A stretch of 6,493 nucleotides of DNA from JBFGFG01 sp041627475 (GTDB lineage: Bacteria; Actinomycetota; Nitriliruptoria; Nitriliruptorales; Nitriliruptoraceae): the NCBI GenBank assembly GCA_041627475.1, contig JBFKQZ010000183.1, forward strand, positions 1 through 6,493, given 5' to 3'. Made by a program: the position numbers and the translations under genes. The notes under the pieces are model-generated. The model did no database searches and was not told the DNA's origin. It saw nothing but the letters and a program-made list of their open reading frames with translations. Shown piece after piece: positions 1 to 6,457 of the stretch (within the stretch, counting starts at the first letter, position 1; the number at the start of each line of letters is the position of its first letter).

Positions 1-1910
1 GACGTGGCGTCCGGGTCGCCGCGTCGCAACCGCAACCTGCCCAGCACGGCCAGTCCGGTGATGCGGGTGATCGCGGGCAGCGCCGGGTCGTCCAGCGGCA
101 GGGCAGCGAGGAGGTCGGCGGCCGTCGACCATTGCCCGGTCTCGAACGTCACACGTGCCAGCCAGGCCTCGGCGTACTGCCCGTAGTTGTCCAGGTCCCG
201 CTCGGCCGAGTAGGCGATGGCCTCCCGCAGGTACGGCTCCGCGACGTCGTAGCGGCGGACCTCTCCGGCGCCGGAGCCGAGATTGCCGAGCGCCCGGGCG
301 ACCTCGTGGTCGTACCCGGCCGCGCGCGCCACCTCGATGCTGCGCAGGACGTGGGCCACGCCCTCCTCGACCCGGTCGGTCAGCAGTTCGACCGCGCCGT
401 AGCTGTCCAGTGCTGCCGCCAGCGCCCGTGGCCGGTCGAGCTGCTCGGCGAGCGCGATGGCGCGGTCGCCGAGCGCGGTCGCGTCGTCGTAGCGCCGCGC
501 CAACATCGCAAGCGTCACGCCCTCCGTCAGCGCGTCCGACAGCTCGGGGGAGGGGCCGTGGGGCTCGAGGACGGCCAGGGCCTCGTCCATCGAGGCGTAC
601 GCCGCAGGGCTGTCCCCGAACTGGTACCGCAGCACGGCCTGGATGCGAAGTGCGTTGCCGAGACGGAGCGGGTCGCCGAGGTCACGGCGCAGGGCGACCG
701 CCCGTTCCACCTCGGTCAGTCCTCGGCCGGACCCGACCGAGCGGGTGCAGGACGCGGCGAAGCGCTCCAGCAGGTCGGCGTGGTCGGCAGCGGGCAGGCC
801 CTCGGCATGCTCCAGCGCCCGCGCGAGGTGCTCGGTCGCCTGCTGGTGCGCGCCCCGACGGGCCGCGCGTTCGGCTGCCGTCACTGCCCAGGCGAGCACG
901 GTGTCGCCGTCACCTGCGGCTGCGGCGTGGTGGACGACGCGGGACGGGCGCGGGTCGGGTGTGGCCAGCAGCGCGGCGGCGATGCGTGCATGCAGGTCGG
1001 CCGCCCGGGCCGGGAGGACGTCGGCCGCGACGGCGAGCCTGGCGAGGTCGTGGCGGAACTCCAGCAGGCCGCCGTCGGTCGGTCGCAGCATCCCGGCGGC
1101 GACGCAGGCGTCGATGTCGTCGGCCGAGGGGTCGGCGACCGCGTCCAGCAGTGGCCGCTCCGCGCCGCCGGGCACCAGCGACGCCACGTCCAGCACCCGC
1201 CGTGCGCCGTCCCCAAGCCGTGCCGCACGCGCCAGGACGGCGTCGCGCAGGGTCTCGGGCAGCTCGGCCTCCGGGTGCGCCAGCACCTCGGTGACGTGGA
1301 ACGGGTTGCCGCCGGTGCGCCGGTGCAGCTCGACCGGGTCCAGGCCGGTGCCCGCAGCCAGCTCGGCAACAGCCTCGACCGTGAGAGGTGCCAGGGTGCG
1401 CCGCGTGACCGCCGGCACCGTGGCGAGGGCGCCGAGCACGGCCCGCAGCGGGTGGGCCGTGCCGATCTCGTCGGACCGGTAGGTGGCCAGCACGAGGGCG
1501 TGGCTGCGGGCGACGCGCCGCCCGACGAACCGCAGCAGGTCGAGCGTCGCGGCGTCGGCCCAGTGGACGTCCTCCAGCACCACGATGATGGGCCGGCCCG
1601 GGGTCGAGAGCAGGTCGAGGAATCCGAGGAACAGCTCGTGCCGCGATGGGCGGTCGAACAGGGCGGCGACCTCGAAGCTGTCCTCCGCCATGTCGTGCAG
1701 CGGCTCCAGCGGTGCCGGGGTGGCCAGGTCGTCGCACGCCCCCACGAGCGCCGGGACCTCGCCGTGGCGAGCGACGAAGGAGCGGACCAGCGTGGTCTTG
1801 CCGATGCCGGCCTCACCGGCGACGAACACCGCGCTGCCGCTACCGGCGACAGCGTCCTCCAGGGCAGCGTCGAGCGTCTGCAGGACCCCATCCCGCTCGA
1901 CCACGCGCAC
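1..1910 (-). CDS. ATP-binding LuxR/MalT-like regulator, 3' end cut by window edge
   Basis: Large signal-responsive regulator with an N-terminal AAA_16/STAND-type ATPase followed by helical repeats. About 636 residues are visible and the frame is open to position 1. Reading the reverse strand gives Walker A GEAGIGKTT (residues 32-40), Walker B IIVVLED followed by VHWAD (about 108-119), TGGNPF (199-204) and RHDL (286-289). These occur in this order in many actinobacterial AAA regulators. From about residue 320 on, the protein is alanine- and leucine-rich helical sequence resembling TPR repeats. Family members usually end in a LuxR-type helix-turn-helix; if present here it lies beyond the left edge, so DNA binding is inferred. 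An in-frame TAG at 1947-1949 limits the start. GTG at 1908-1910 is preferred because a run of seven G lies 8 nt upstream; GTG at 1914-1916 or 1902-1904 is possible. It is the last of three co-oriented genes. Its ligand and targets cannot be told from the sequence. Confidence 0.88.
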   Translation of the reverse strand, partial: MRVVERDGVLQTLDAALEDAVAGSGSAVFVAGEAGIGKTTLVRSFVARHGEVPALVGACDDLATPAPLEPLHDMAEDSFEVAALFDRPSRHELFLGFLDLLSTPGRPIIVVLEDVHWADAATLDLLRFVGRRVARSHALVLATYRSDEIGTAHPLRAVLGALATVPAVTRRTLAPLTVEAVAELAAGTGLDPVELHRRTGGNPFHVTEVLAHPEAELPETLRDAVLARAARLGDGARRVLDVASLVPGGAERPLLDAVADPSADDIDACVAAGMLRPTDGGLLEFRHDLARLAVAADVLPARAADLHARIAAALLATPDPRPSRVVHHAAAAGDGDTVLAWAVTAAERAARRGAHQQATEHLARALEHAEGLPAADHADLLERFAASCTRSVGSGRGLTEVERAVALRRDLGDPLRLGNALRIQAVLRYQFGDSPAAYASMDEALAVLEPHGPSPELSDALTEGVTLAMLARRYDDATALGDRAIALAEQLDRPRALAAALDSYGAVELLTDRVEEGVAHVLRSIEVARAAGYDHEVARALGNLGSGAGEVRRYDVAEPYLREAIAYSAERDLDNYGQYAEAWLARVTFETGQWSTAADLLAALPLDDPALPAITRITGLAVLGRLRLRRGDPDAT

Positions 1911-1918
1911 GGCCACTG

Positions 1919-1925
1919 CCCCCCC
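1919..1925 (-). promoter_or_regulatory. Ribosome binding site deciding the GTG start of the ATPase regulator
   Basis: A run of seven G on the minus strand ends 8 nt before GTG 1908-1910 and only 2 nt before GTG 1914-1916. The spacing favours the inner start, which also puts the conserved-looking start VVERD near the N-terminus. Confidence 0.45.
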
Positions 1926-1984
1926 GGTTCCGGCCCGTCCTCGACCCTAGGCGCGGTGGTCCCGGGGCCGTCCCGGTGGCACGG

Positions 1985-2440
1985 TCAGTCGTCGCCGGGA
2001 CCGACCACGAGGCGGACCAGGGTGACGACCATGGCGAGACCGGTGACGCCGATCAGGAGGACCAGGACGCCGTGGACGGCGCCCGACCAGTCGTTGGCGT
2101 ACCCGGCGAAGTCGAAGGGGAAGACCTCGAGCAGCCGCAGGCCGACGGCCAGTCCGAACGCCGTCGTCACGAGCTCGGTCGCGACCTCGAAGCGGCCCCG
2201 GTCGTGGAAGACCAGCGCCAGGTTGACCACGATGCTCGCCACCAGTGCCGCCGTGACCAGCCCGAGGACGCTCGCGAAGTCGTCGGTCAGGAACGCCGGC
2301 CAGCCCCAGTCCAGCAGCTGGTGGCTGACCCACAGGAGGATCGCATCGACCTCGGCCGCCAGCAGGTGGCCGAAGCGCGAGGGAGCGGTGGGTCGTGGCG
2401 GTGTCGCGACCCTGCGCTCCGTGTCGAGCACGGCGGGCAT
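1985..2440 (-). CDS. Small three-helix membrane protein, function unknown
   Basis: Protein of 151 residues that I do not recognise as a named family. The first ~25 residues are polar, with several Arg and Pro, and have no signal-peptide pattern. An amphipathic, tryptophan-containing stretch (about 26-52, including DWGWP) follows. Then come three hydrophobic segments likely to span the membrane, at about 57-78, 86-107 and 121-146, and a short acidic tail ending GPGDD. The first two segments are joined by a short charged loop, HDRGR. The ATG is well supported: GGGAGGTG on the minus strand ends 4 nt before it, with the GGAGG core 6 nt away. The gene lies 75 nt after the MFS exporter and 74 nt before the ATPase regulator, all on the same strand, so it may share a transcript with either. 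No catalytic motif is visible. The gene is likely real, but its role is unknown. Confidence 0.82.
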   Translation of the reverse strand: MPAVLDTERRVATPPRPTAPSRFGHLLAAEVDAILLWVSHQLLDWGWPAFLTDDFASVLGLVTAALVASIVVNLALVFHDRGRFEVATELVTTAFGLAVGLRLLEVFPFDFAGYANDWSGAVHGVLVLLIGVTGLAMVVTLVRLVVGPGDD

Positions 2441-2444
2441 CCCC

Positions 2445-2452
2445 CACCTCCC
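2445..2452 (-). promoter_or_regulatory. Strong Shine-Dalgarno for the 151-residue membrane protein
   Basis: The minus strand reads GGGAGGTG just upstream of ATG 2438-2440. This near-consensus site fixes the start and supports the gene being translated although its function is unknown. Confidence 0.7.
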
Positions 2453-2515
2453 GGTCGACGCCGCCAGTCTCCGTCAGCTCCCGCCCTGCGACCAGTGGCC
2501 AAGGTCCCCGGTGGC

Positions 2516-3751
2516 TCAGCCGCCGATCGGTGCGTCCGACGGACGGCGTCGGAGCAGCCACGCTGCGGTCGCAAGTGGCAGCACCGCCATGCCGGCGATC
2601 GCCCAGCCCGTGCCGACGAGGTCCGCGGTCCCGCCCGCGACCAGTGCGGCGACAGGACGCGAACCGAGGAACGCCGTCGACCACAGCGCCATCATCCGGC
2701 CGCGCAGGGCCTCGTCGACACGGGTCTGCAGGTCCGCGTTGAGCGAGGTGACCGTCAGCAGGTAGCCGTTGCCGCTGACGAACAGCGCCACGAGCACCAG
2801 CCACGGGGTCGGTGCCACCGCGTAGCCCAGCAGCGACACACCGAGCACCACCAGCCCCACGATGATCGTCTGCCACCGGCCGACCGTGACGCGCATCCGC
2901 CCGACGACGACGGTGCCGAACGCCGCGCCGGCGCCCATGGCGCCGACCTGGAACCCGACGAAGGCGTCGCCCTGGCCGAGGCGCTCGGCGACGGCCGGCG
3001 AGAGCGTGTTGACCGGGTCGGCGGCGACGCCTGCCACCAGCGTGCACAGCAGCGTCACGAGCACGGGTCGGGACGCCCGGGCCTGTCGCAGGCCCTCTCG
3101 CACCGAGCGGTCCTCGTGCTCGCCCGCGAGACCCTCGGTGGGGCGGTGGCCGATGACCAGCAGCGCCACGACGAGTCCGAGGAAGCTGACCGCGTTGATC
3201 CCGAACGCCCACGCGGCGCCGACCGCTGCGACGACGATGCCGGCGAGGGCCGGGCCGATCGCCCGCGCGACGGTGAAGGAGACCGAGTTGAGCGCGATCG
3301 CCGTGTCGAGGTCGCGAGCCGGCACGAGCGCCGGGACGTACGACAGCAGGGTCGGCACCGACACCGCGTAGCCGATGCCGATCACCGCGGTCGCGAGCAG
3401 GATCGGCCAGATGCCGGGCAGCCCGTCGACACCGAGGACCCCGACGGCCACGGCCAGCGCTCCCGCGGCCGCCGCACCCAGCACCTGGGCGGTGAGCAGG
3501 AGCCGTCGCCGGTCGAAGCGGTCGGCGAGTGACCCGGCGTAGGGCGAGAGCACCAGCGACGCCCCGAACTGCAACGCGGCGACGACGCCGACCAGGGTCG
3601 ACGACCCCGTCAGGCGGAACACGACGATGCTCGCCGCGAGGTTCTGGAACCAGTTGCCGGTGTTGGAGGTGAAGTTGCCCAGCAGGTAGGTGCCGAGCGT
3701 CCGGTCCCGCACCAGCTGCAGCGCGCTGCGTGGCCGGTCCGTGCTCGACAT
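2516..3751 (-). CDS. MFS transporter, MFS_3/EntS-like exporter
   Basis: Cytoplasmic-membrane transporter of 411 residues, of the major facilitator branch that includes the enterobactin exporter EntS and many multidrug-efflux-like proteins. The N-terminus has the family signature: GNFTSNTGNWFQNLA (25-39), LTGSS (47-51) and the loop 2-3 motif A GSLADRFDRRR (73-83). NSVSFTVARAIGPALAG (155-171) matches the conserved NS...AR..GPA.AG segment of this branch. About ten to twelve hydrophobic segments can be picked out, and a charged central loop (PTEGLAGEHEDRSVREGL) divides the two halves. A second-half counterpart of motif A (GRMRVTVGRW) is also present. The frame stays open upstream to 3973, but that part is not transporter-like and overlaps recD, so ATG 3749-3751 is chosen; its ribosome site (GGGA, 8 nt upstream) is weak. 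The gene is divergent from recD. The substrate cannot be inferred. Confidence 0.93.
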   Translation of the reverse strand: MSSTDRPRSALQLVRDRTLGTYLLGNFTSNTGNWFQNLAASIVVFRLTGSSTLVGVVAALQFGASLVLSPYAGSLADRFDRRRLLLTAQVLGAAAAGALAVAVGVLGVDGLPGIWPILLATAVIGIGYAVSVPTLLSYVPALVPARDLDTAIALNSVSFTVARAIGPALAGIVVAAVGAAWAFGINAVSFLGLVVALLVIGHRPTEGLAGEHEDRSVREGLRQARASRPVLVTLLCTLVAGVAADPVNTLSPAVAERLGQGDAFVGFQVGAMGAGAAFGTVVVGRMRVTVGRWQTIIVGLVVLGVSLLGYAVAPTPWLVLVALFVSGNGYLLTVTSLNADLQTRVDEALRGRMMALWSTAFLGSRPVAALVAGGTADLVGTGWAIAGMAVLPLATAAWLLRRRPSDAPIGG

Positions 3752-3779
3752 CCGTGGTGTCCCGGTCGCGTGCCGGCTG

Positions 3780-3785
3780 ACGCTA
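3780..3785 (-). promoter_or_regulatory. Candidate -10 element for the MFS gene
   Basis: The minus strand reads TAGCGT, matching the actinobacterial TAnnnT pattern, in the 96-nt divergent gap. It would start transcription roughly 20-25 nt before the ATG at 3751. No convincing -35 box stands at the right distance, so this is only a candidate. Confidence 0.28.
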
Positions 3786-3808
3786 CAGCCCGTGTCACAG
3801 GCCCCCTC

Positions 3809-3814
3809 TACGGT
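3809..3814 (+). promoter_or_regulatory. Candidate -10 element for recD-comB
   Basis: TACGGT matches the TAnnnT pattern and lies 34 nt before the recD GTG, leaving room for a short leader that contains the ribosome site at 3837-3842. No clear -35 box is visible upstream. It sits back to back with a candidate for the MFS gene. Confidence 0.3.
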
Positions 3815-3836
3815 TGCCGGGCCGCTGGAGCTTGCG

Positions 3837-3842
3837 AGGAGG
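3837..3842 (+). promoter_or_regulatory. Shine-Dalgarno AGGAGG fixing the recD GTG start
   Basis: A perfect AGGAGG lies 5 nt before GTG 3848-3850. It overrules the longer in-frame start at 3770, whose extra 26 residues are not RecD-like. Confidence 0.75.
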
Positions 3843-3847
3843 TGGCC

Positions 3848-5755
3848 GTGGCCTGGGTCGTCGACCAGCTCGACGTGCGCGTCGCCGACCGTCTGTGCCG
3901 GCTGTGCGGCGTCGACGACCCGTCGCTGCTGACGCTGGCTGCGCTCGCGGCGTCCGCGCCCCGTGGCGGACATGTGTGCGTCGACCTCGCCGACGTCGAC
4001 GACGAGGTCGTCGTCGAGCGTCCACCGGCCACCGGGGCGGGGGAGCGGCCGGACCCCGAGCCACTGCCGCCGCTGGATCGCGACGAGGTGCTGGCGCGCG
4101 TCGTCGGGTCACGGCTGGCCCGGCGCGGTGACGACCCCGGGCGCGACACGCCGCTGGTCGTCGACGGCACGCGGGTCTACCTCGACCGCTACTGGACCTA
4201 CGAGGACGGCCTCCACGACGCGTTGGTGGCACGCAGCGCTGCTGCTGCCGCGCCCACTGATCCCGACGTCGTGCGTCGCGTCCTCGACCAGGTGGCCCCG
4301 CACGACCCCACCGGCCCCGACGTGGACCGCCAACGGCTGGCGGTCGCCAACGGCCTGCTGCGGCCCGTCTCGGTGCTGTCGGGCGGGCCGGGCACCGGCA
4401 AGACGCACACGGTGGTGTCGCTGCTCGCCGCCCACGTGCGTCTCGCGCAGGAGCGCGGGACCGACCTGCCGCGCATGGCGATCGCCGCCCCGACCGGGAA
4501 GGCCGCGGCGCGCATGGAGCAGGCGATCAGCGAGGCCGTGCGCGACCGGGGTCTGCCCGAGGACGTCGTCGACGTCCTCGGTGCGCTGCAGGGCCAGACC
4601 CTGCACCGGCTGCTGCGCTGGCAGTACCGCTCGCCGACCCGGTTCCGGCACGACGCCGGCAACCCGCTGCCGCACGACGTGGTGGTGGTCGACGAGGCCT
4701 CGATGGTGCCCCTGTCGCTGATGGCCAAGCTCGTCGCGGCGGTGCGGCCGCAGGCACAGCTCGTGCTGGTTGGCGACCGCAACCAACTGACATCCATCGA
4801 GGCCGGCGCGGTGCTCGGCGACGTCTGCGGCCCGCGGTCGAGCGGTTCGTCGCTGCGGCTGTCCGATGCGTGGACCGCGGTGCTGGAAGAGGTGACCGGT
4901 GCGCCGGTGGCAGGGGAGCGGGCCGCGATGGACGGACCGGGTGTCTGGGACGGCATCGTCCAGCTGGAGCGCTTCCGCCGGTTCGGCCCCGACACGGGCA
5001 TCGGTGCCGTCGCTCGGGCGATCCAGCGGGTCGAGGACGACGCCGACGAGGTGCTCGCCTACCTGCGCGGTGCGGCGGTCGAGCCCGGCGCGAGTGTCGA
5101 CGCCTACGACGACGTCGAGCTGCTACCACCCGACGACGGCCCGACCCTCCCACGACTGCTGCGCCCGGTGATCGTGGATGCCCTGTCGCCGTACGTCGAT
5201 GCAGCACTCGCCGGCGACGCCCGCGCGGCCCTGGAGCGGGTCGACGCGCTGCGGGTGCTGTGTGCCGTGCGCGAGGGGCCGCTCGGGGTGCGGGCGGTCG
5301 GCGAGCTGGTCGAGGAGTGGATGGCCGCGGCGCACGACGACCTCGACACGACCGACGAGTGGTACGTCGGCCGACCGGTGCTGGTGACGCGCAACGACCA
5401 CGACCTGGGCGTGATGAACGGGGACGTCGGGGTGACGCTCGAGCGCGACGGCCGGCGGGTCGTGGCCTTCCTCGGCGCCGACGACGAGGTCCGTGAGGTC
5501 GCCGCGATCCGGGTCGCCGACTGCGAGACGGTGTGGGCGATGACGATCCACAAGTCGCAGGGCAGCCAGTTCGACCACGCGGTGATGGTGCTGCAGGACC
5601 GCGAGAGCCGGATCACCACGCGCGAGCTGCTCTACACCGGCACGACCCGCGCGAGCCGCCGGGTCACCGTCGTGGCGTCGGAGGAGCGACTGCGCGAGGC
5701 AGCCGTCCGTCCGGTGCGTCGTGCGACCGGGCTGGCCGAGCGGTTGTGGCGATGA
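3848..5755 (+). CDS. recD: RecD, exodeoxyribonuclease V alpha subunit (5'-3' helicase)
   Basis: Superfamily 1B DNA helicase of 635 residues. It is known as the 5'-3' motor of the RecBCD complex, which processes double-strand breaks for recombinational repair. Visible motifs in order: Walker A GGPGTGKT (179-186, Lys185), motif Ia PTGKAAARM, TLHRLL, Walker B/motif II VVVDEAS (DEAS 282-285), motif III VGDRNQL (308-314), motif IV LERFRRFG (373-380), the UvrD_C_2-type segment starting near VLVTRNDHDLGVMNGD, motif V MTIHKSQGSQFD (565-576) and motif VI LLYTGTTRA (594-602, Arg601). The N-terminal ~150 residues, including GHVCVDLADV, match the RecD N-terminal domain. Length and the lack of an extra HhH-bearing N-terminus point to RecBCD-type RecD rather than RecD2. 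Motif III has Asn where E. coli RecD has Asp (GDRDQL). No recB or recC lies upstream; the neighbour is a divergent transporter. The stop overlaps the comB start. Confidence 0.93.
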   Translation: MAWVVDQLDVRVADRLCRLCGVDDPSLLTLAALAASAPRGGHVCVDLADVDDEVVVERPPATGAGERPDPEPLPPLDRDEVLARVVGSRLARRGDDPGRDTPLVVDGTRVYLDRYWTYEDGLHDALVARSAAAAAPTDPDVVRRVLDQVAPHDPTGPDVDRQRLAVANGLLRPVSVLSGGPGTGKTHTVVSLLAAHVRLAQERGTDLPRMAIAAPTGKAAARMEQAISEAVRDRGLPEDVVDVLGALQGQTLHRLLRWQYRSPTRFRHDAGNPLPHDVVVVDEASMVPLSLMAKLVAAVRPQAQLVLVGDRNQLTSIEAGAVLGDVCGPRSSGSSLRLSDAWTAVLEEVTGAPVAGERAAMDGPGVWDGIVQLERFRRFGPDTGIGAVARAIQRVEDDADEVLAYLRGAAVEPGASVDAYDDVELLPPDDGPTLPRLLRPVIVDALSPYVDAALAGDARAALERVDALRVLCAVREGPLGVRAVGELVEEWMAAAHDDLDTTDEWYVGRPVLVTRNDHDLGVMNGDVGVTLERDGRRVVAFLGADDEVREVAAIRVADCETVWAMTIHKSQGSQFDHAVMVLQDRESRITTRELLYTGTTRASRRVTVVASEERLREAAVRPVRRATGLAERLWR

Positions 5756-6411
5756 CCACGTTCACCCAGCTGCCGCTTGCGCGAGCTGCCGAGGCAACCG
5801 GCACCGTCGTGGTGATCGACGTGCTGCGCGCATGCACGACGATGGCGCACGCCCTCGACCGCGGCGCGAGCAGCATCCGCCTGGTCGCCGGCGTCGACGA
5901 GGCGATCGCGCTGCGCCAGCAGGGCGTGGTCGACCTCGTCATGGGGGAGGTCGGCGGGCTGCCCGTCGACGGGTTCGACCTGTCGAACTCACCGGCCGAG
6001 GTGGCCGGGGCAGACCTGGCCGGAAAGCGGCTCGCGATGCGCACCTCCGCGGGGACCCAGGGCGCGGTCGGTGCCACCGGTGCCACGCGCCTGCTGACCG
6101 GTGCGTTCGTCAACGCCGGCGCGACCGCCGAGGCCCTGCGCGGCGACGAGGTCGTCACGTTCCTCGTGACCGGCGAGAGCGAGGGTCGCGACGGCGACGA
6201 GGACCGCGCGCTGGCCGACTACCTCCAGGCGCTGGTGATGGGGGAGCGGCCGGCCGTCGAGCCCTACCTCGCACGCATCCGTGCGTCCGACCACGGCCGG
6301 CGCTTCGGTGAGGACCTGCCGCTGCCCGACCTCGAGCTGGCGTGCGAAGTCGACCGATTCGACCGCGCGCTGGAGATCCAGCGGCACGACGACGTCCTCC
6401 TGGTCGAGTGA
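5752..6411 (+). CDS. comB: ComB-family phosphatase (2-phosphosulfolactate phosphatase-like)
   Basis: Protein of 219 residues resembling ComB, a Mg2+-dependent acid phosphatase that converts 2-phosphosulfolactate to sulfolactate in archaeal coenzyme M synthesis. Homologues are widespread in bacteria, where the physiological substrate is often unknown. Family signatures seen: VVVIDVLRACTTM (19-31), GEVGGLPVDGFDLSNSP (65-81), RTSAGTQG (97-104, the bacterial counterpart of TTNGT) and TGESEGRDGDED (140-151), whose acidic residues match the conserved region near the C-terminal end. No signal peptide is present, so it is cytosolic. The ATG overlaps the recD TGA (ATGA). The site lacks a strong ribosome binding sequence, so translation probably depends on termination of recD. 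No other coenzyme M or sulfolactate gene is present in the window. The family is secure; the reaction in this organism is inferred. Confidence 0.88.
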   Translation: MTTFTQLPLARAAEATGTVVVIDVLRACTTMAHALDRGASSIRLVAGVDEAIALRQQGVVDLVMGEVGGLPVDGFDLSNSPAEVAGADLAGKRLAMRTSAGTQGAVGATGATRLLTGAFVNAGATAEALRGDEVVTFLVTGESEGRDGDEDRALADYLQALVMGERPAVEPYLARIRASDHGRRFGEDLPLPDLELACEVDRFDRALEIQRHDDVLLVE

Positions 6412-6414
6412 CGC

Positions 6415-6457
6415 CGTGTGCTACCGTCATGCACATGGGTAGTGAACGTGTGCACAT
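6415..6457. repeat. Operator-like repeats around the start of the last gene
   Basis: CGTGTGC occurs at 6415-6421 and again at 6447-6453. TGCACAT occurs at 6430-6436 and 6451-6457. The right-hand pair fuses into the perfect palindrome TGTGCACA (6449-6456), and TGCACA/TGTGCA (6430-6435, 6449-6454) forms an inverted repeat. The copies are 32 and 21 nt apart, close to three and two helical turns. They flank and overlap the -10 element and start codon, which would suit a self-regulating DNA-binding protein. This could also be chance in a short stretch. Confidence 0.35.
6419..6427 (+). promoter_or_regulatory. Extended -10 promoter for a leaderless gene
   Basis: TGCTACCGT fits the TGnTAnnnT extended -10 pattern. 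The -10 hexamer ends 7 nt before ATG 6435-6437, so the predicted transcription start falls at or next to the A of the start codon, as in leaderless actinobacterial transcripts. No good -35 box is visible, which the extended element may compensate for. It begins 8 nt after the comB stop and indicates that the last gene has its own promoter. Confidence 0.5.

Noticed and set aside
881..1891. 336-codon open frame on the minus strand inside the regulator
   Set aside because: It is a Ser/Arg/Cys/Trp-rich frame-shifted reading of the ATPase; the Walker motifs lie in the other frame.
1950..1984. Hairpin-like GC-rich repeat between the membrane gene and the regulator
   Set aside because: The repeated CCGGGAC words are direct rather than inverted, and any fold leaves too small a loop; no T-run follows.
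2441..2515. Possible rho-independent terminator between the MFS gene and the small membrane gene
   Set aside because: Short complementary GC-rich words exist (such as CCAGTGG/CCACTGG), but there is no stable stem followed by a T-run on the minus strand.
132..2765. 877-codon open frame on the plus strand
   Set aside because: It runs antisense through three recognisable minus-strand genes, shows Arg/Gly/Pro/Ala-rich sequence without domain motifs, and is explained by strong GC bias at third codon positions.
1947..3212. 421-codon open frame on the minus strand
   Set aside because: It overlaps the MFS and small membrane genes in another frame and has no membrane segments or motifs; both overlapped genes have clear coding evidence.
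1646..3532. 628-codon open frame on the plus strand
   Set aside because: It is antisense to the MFS exporter, the small membrane protein and the regulator. Its product is a charged, low-complexity string rich in Arg, Asp, Glu and His, typical of a shadow frame.
3770..3847. Upstream ATG for recD at 3770
   Set aside because: The perfect AGGAGG lies inside this extension, 5 nt before GTG 3848, and the extra residues do not resemble RecD.
3752..3973. Longer N-terminus of the MFS protein starting at 3973
   Set aside because: The 74 extra residues are hydrophilic, overlap the start of recD on the opposite strand, and precede a normal MFS_3 N-terminus.
5533..5751. Longer start of the ComB frame at 5533
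   Set aside because: It overlaps the essential C-terminal helicase motifs of recD; the ATGA junction at 5752 and the family N-terminus fit much better.
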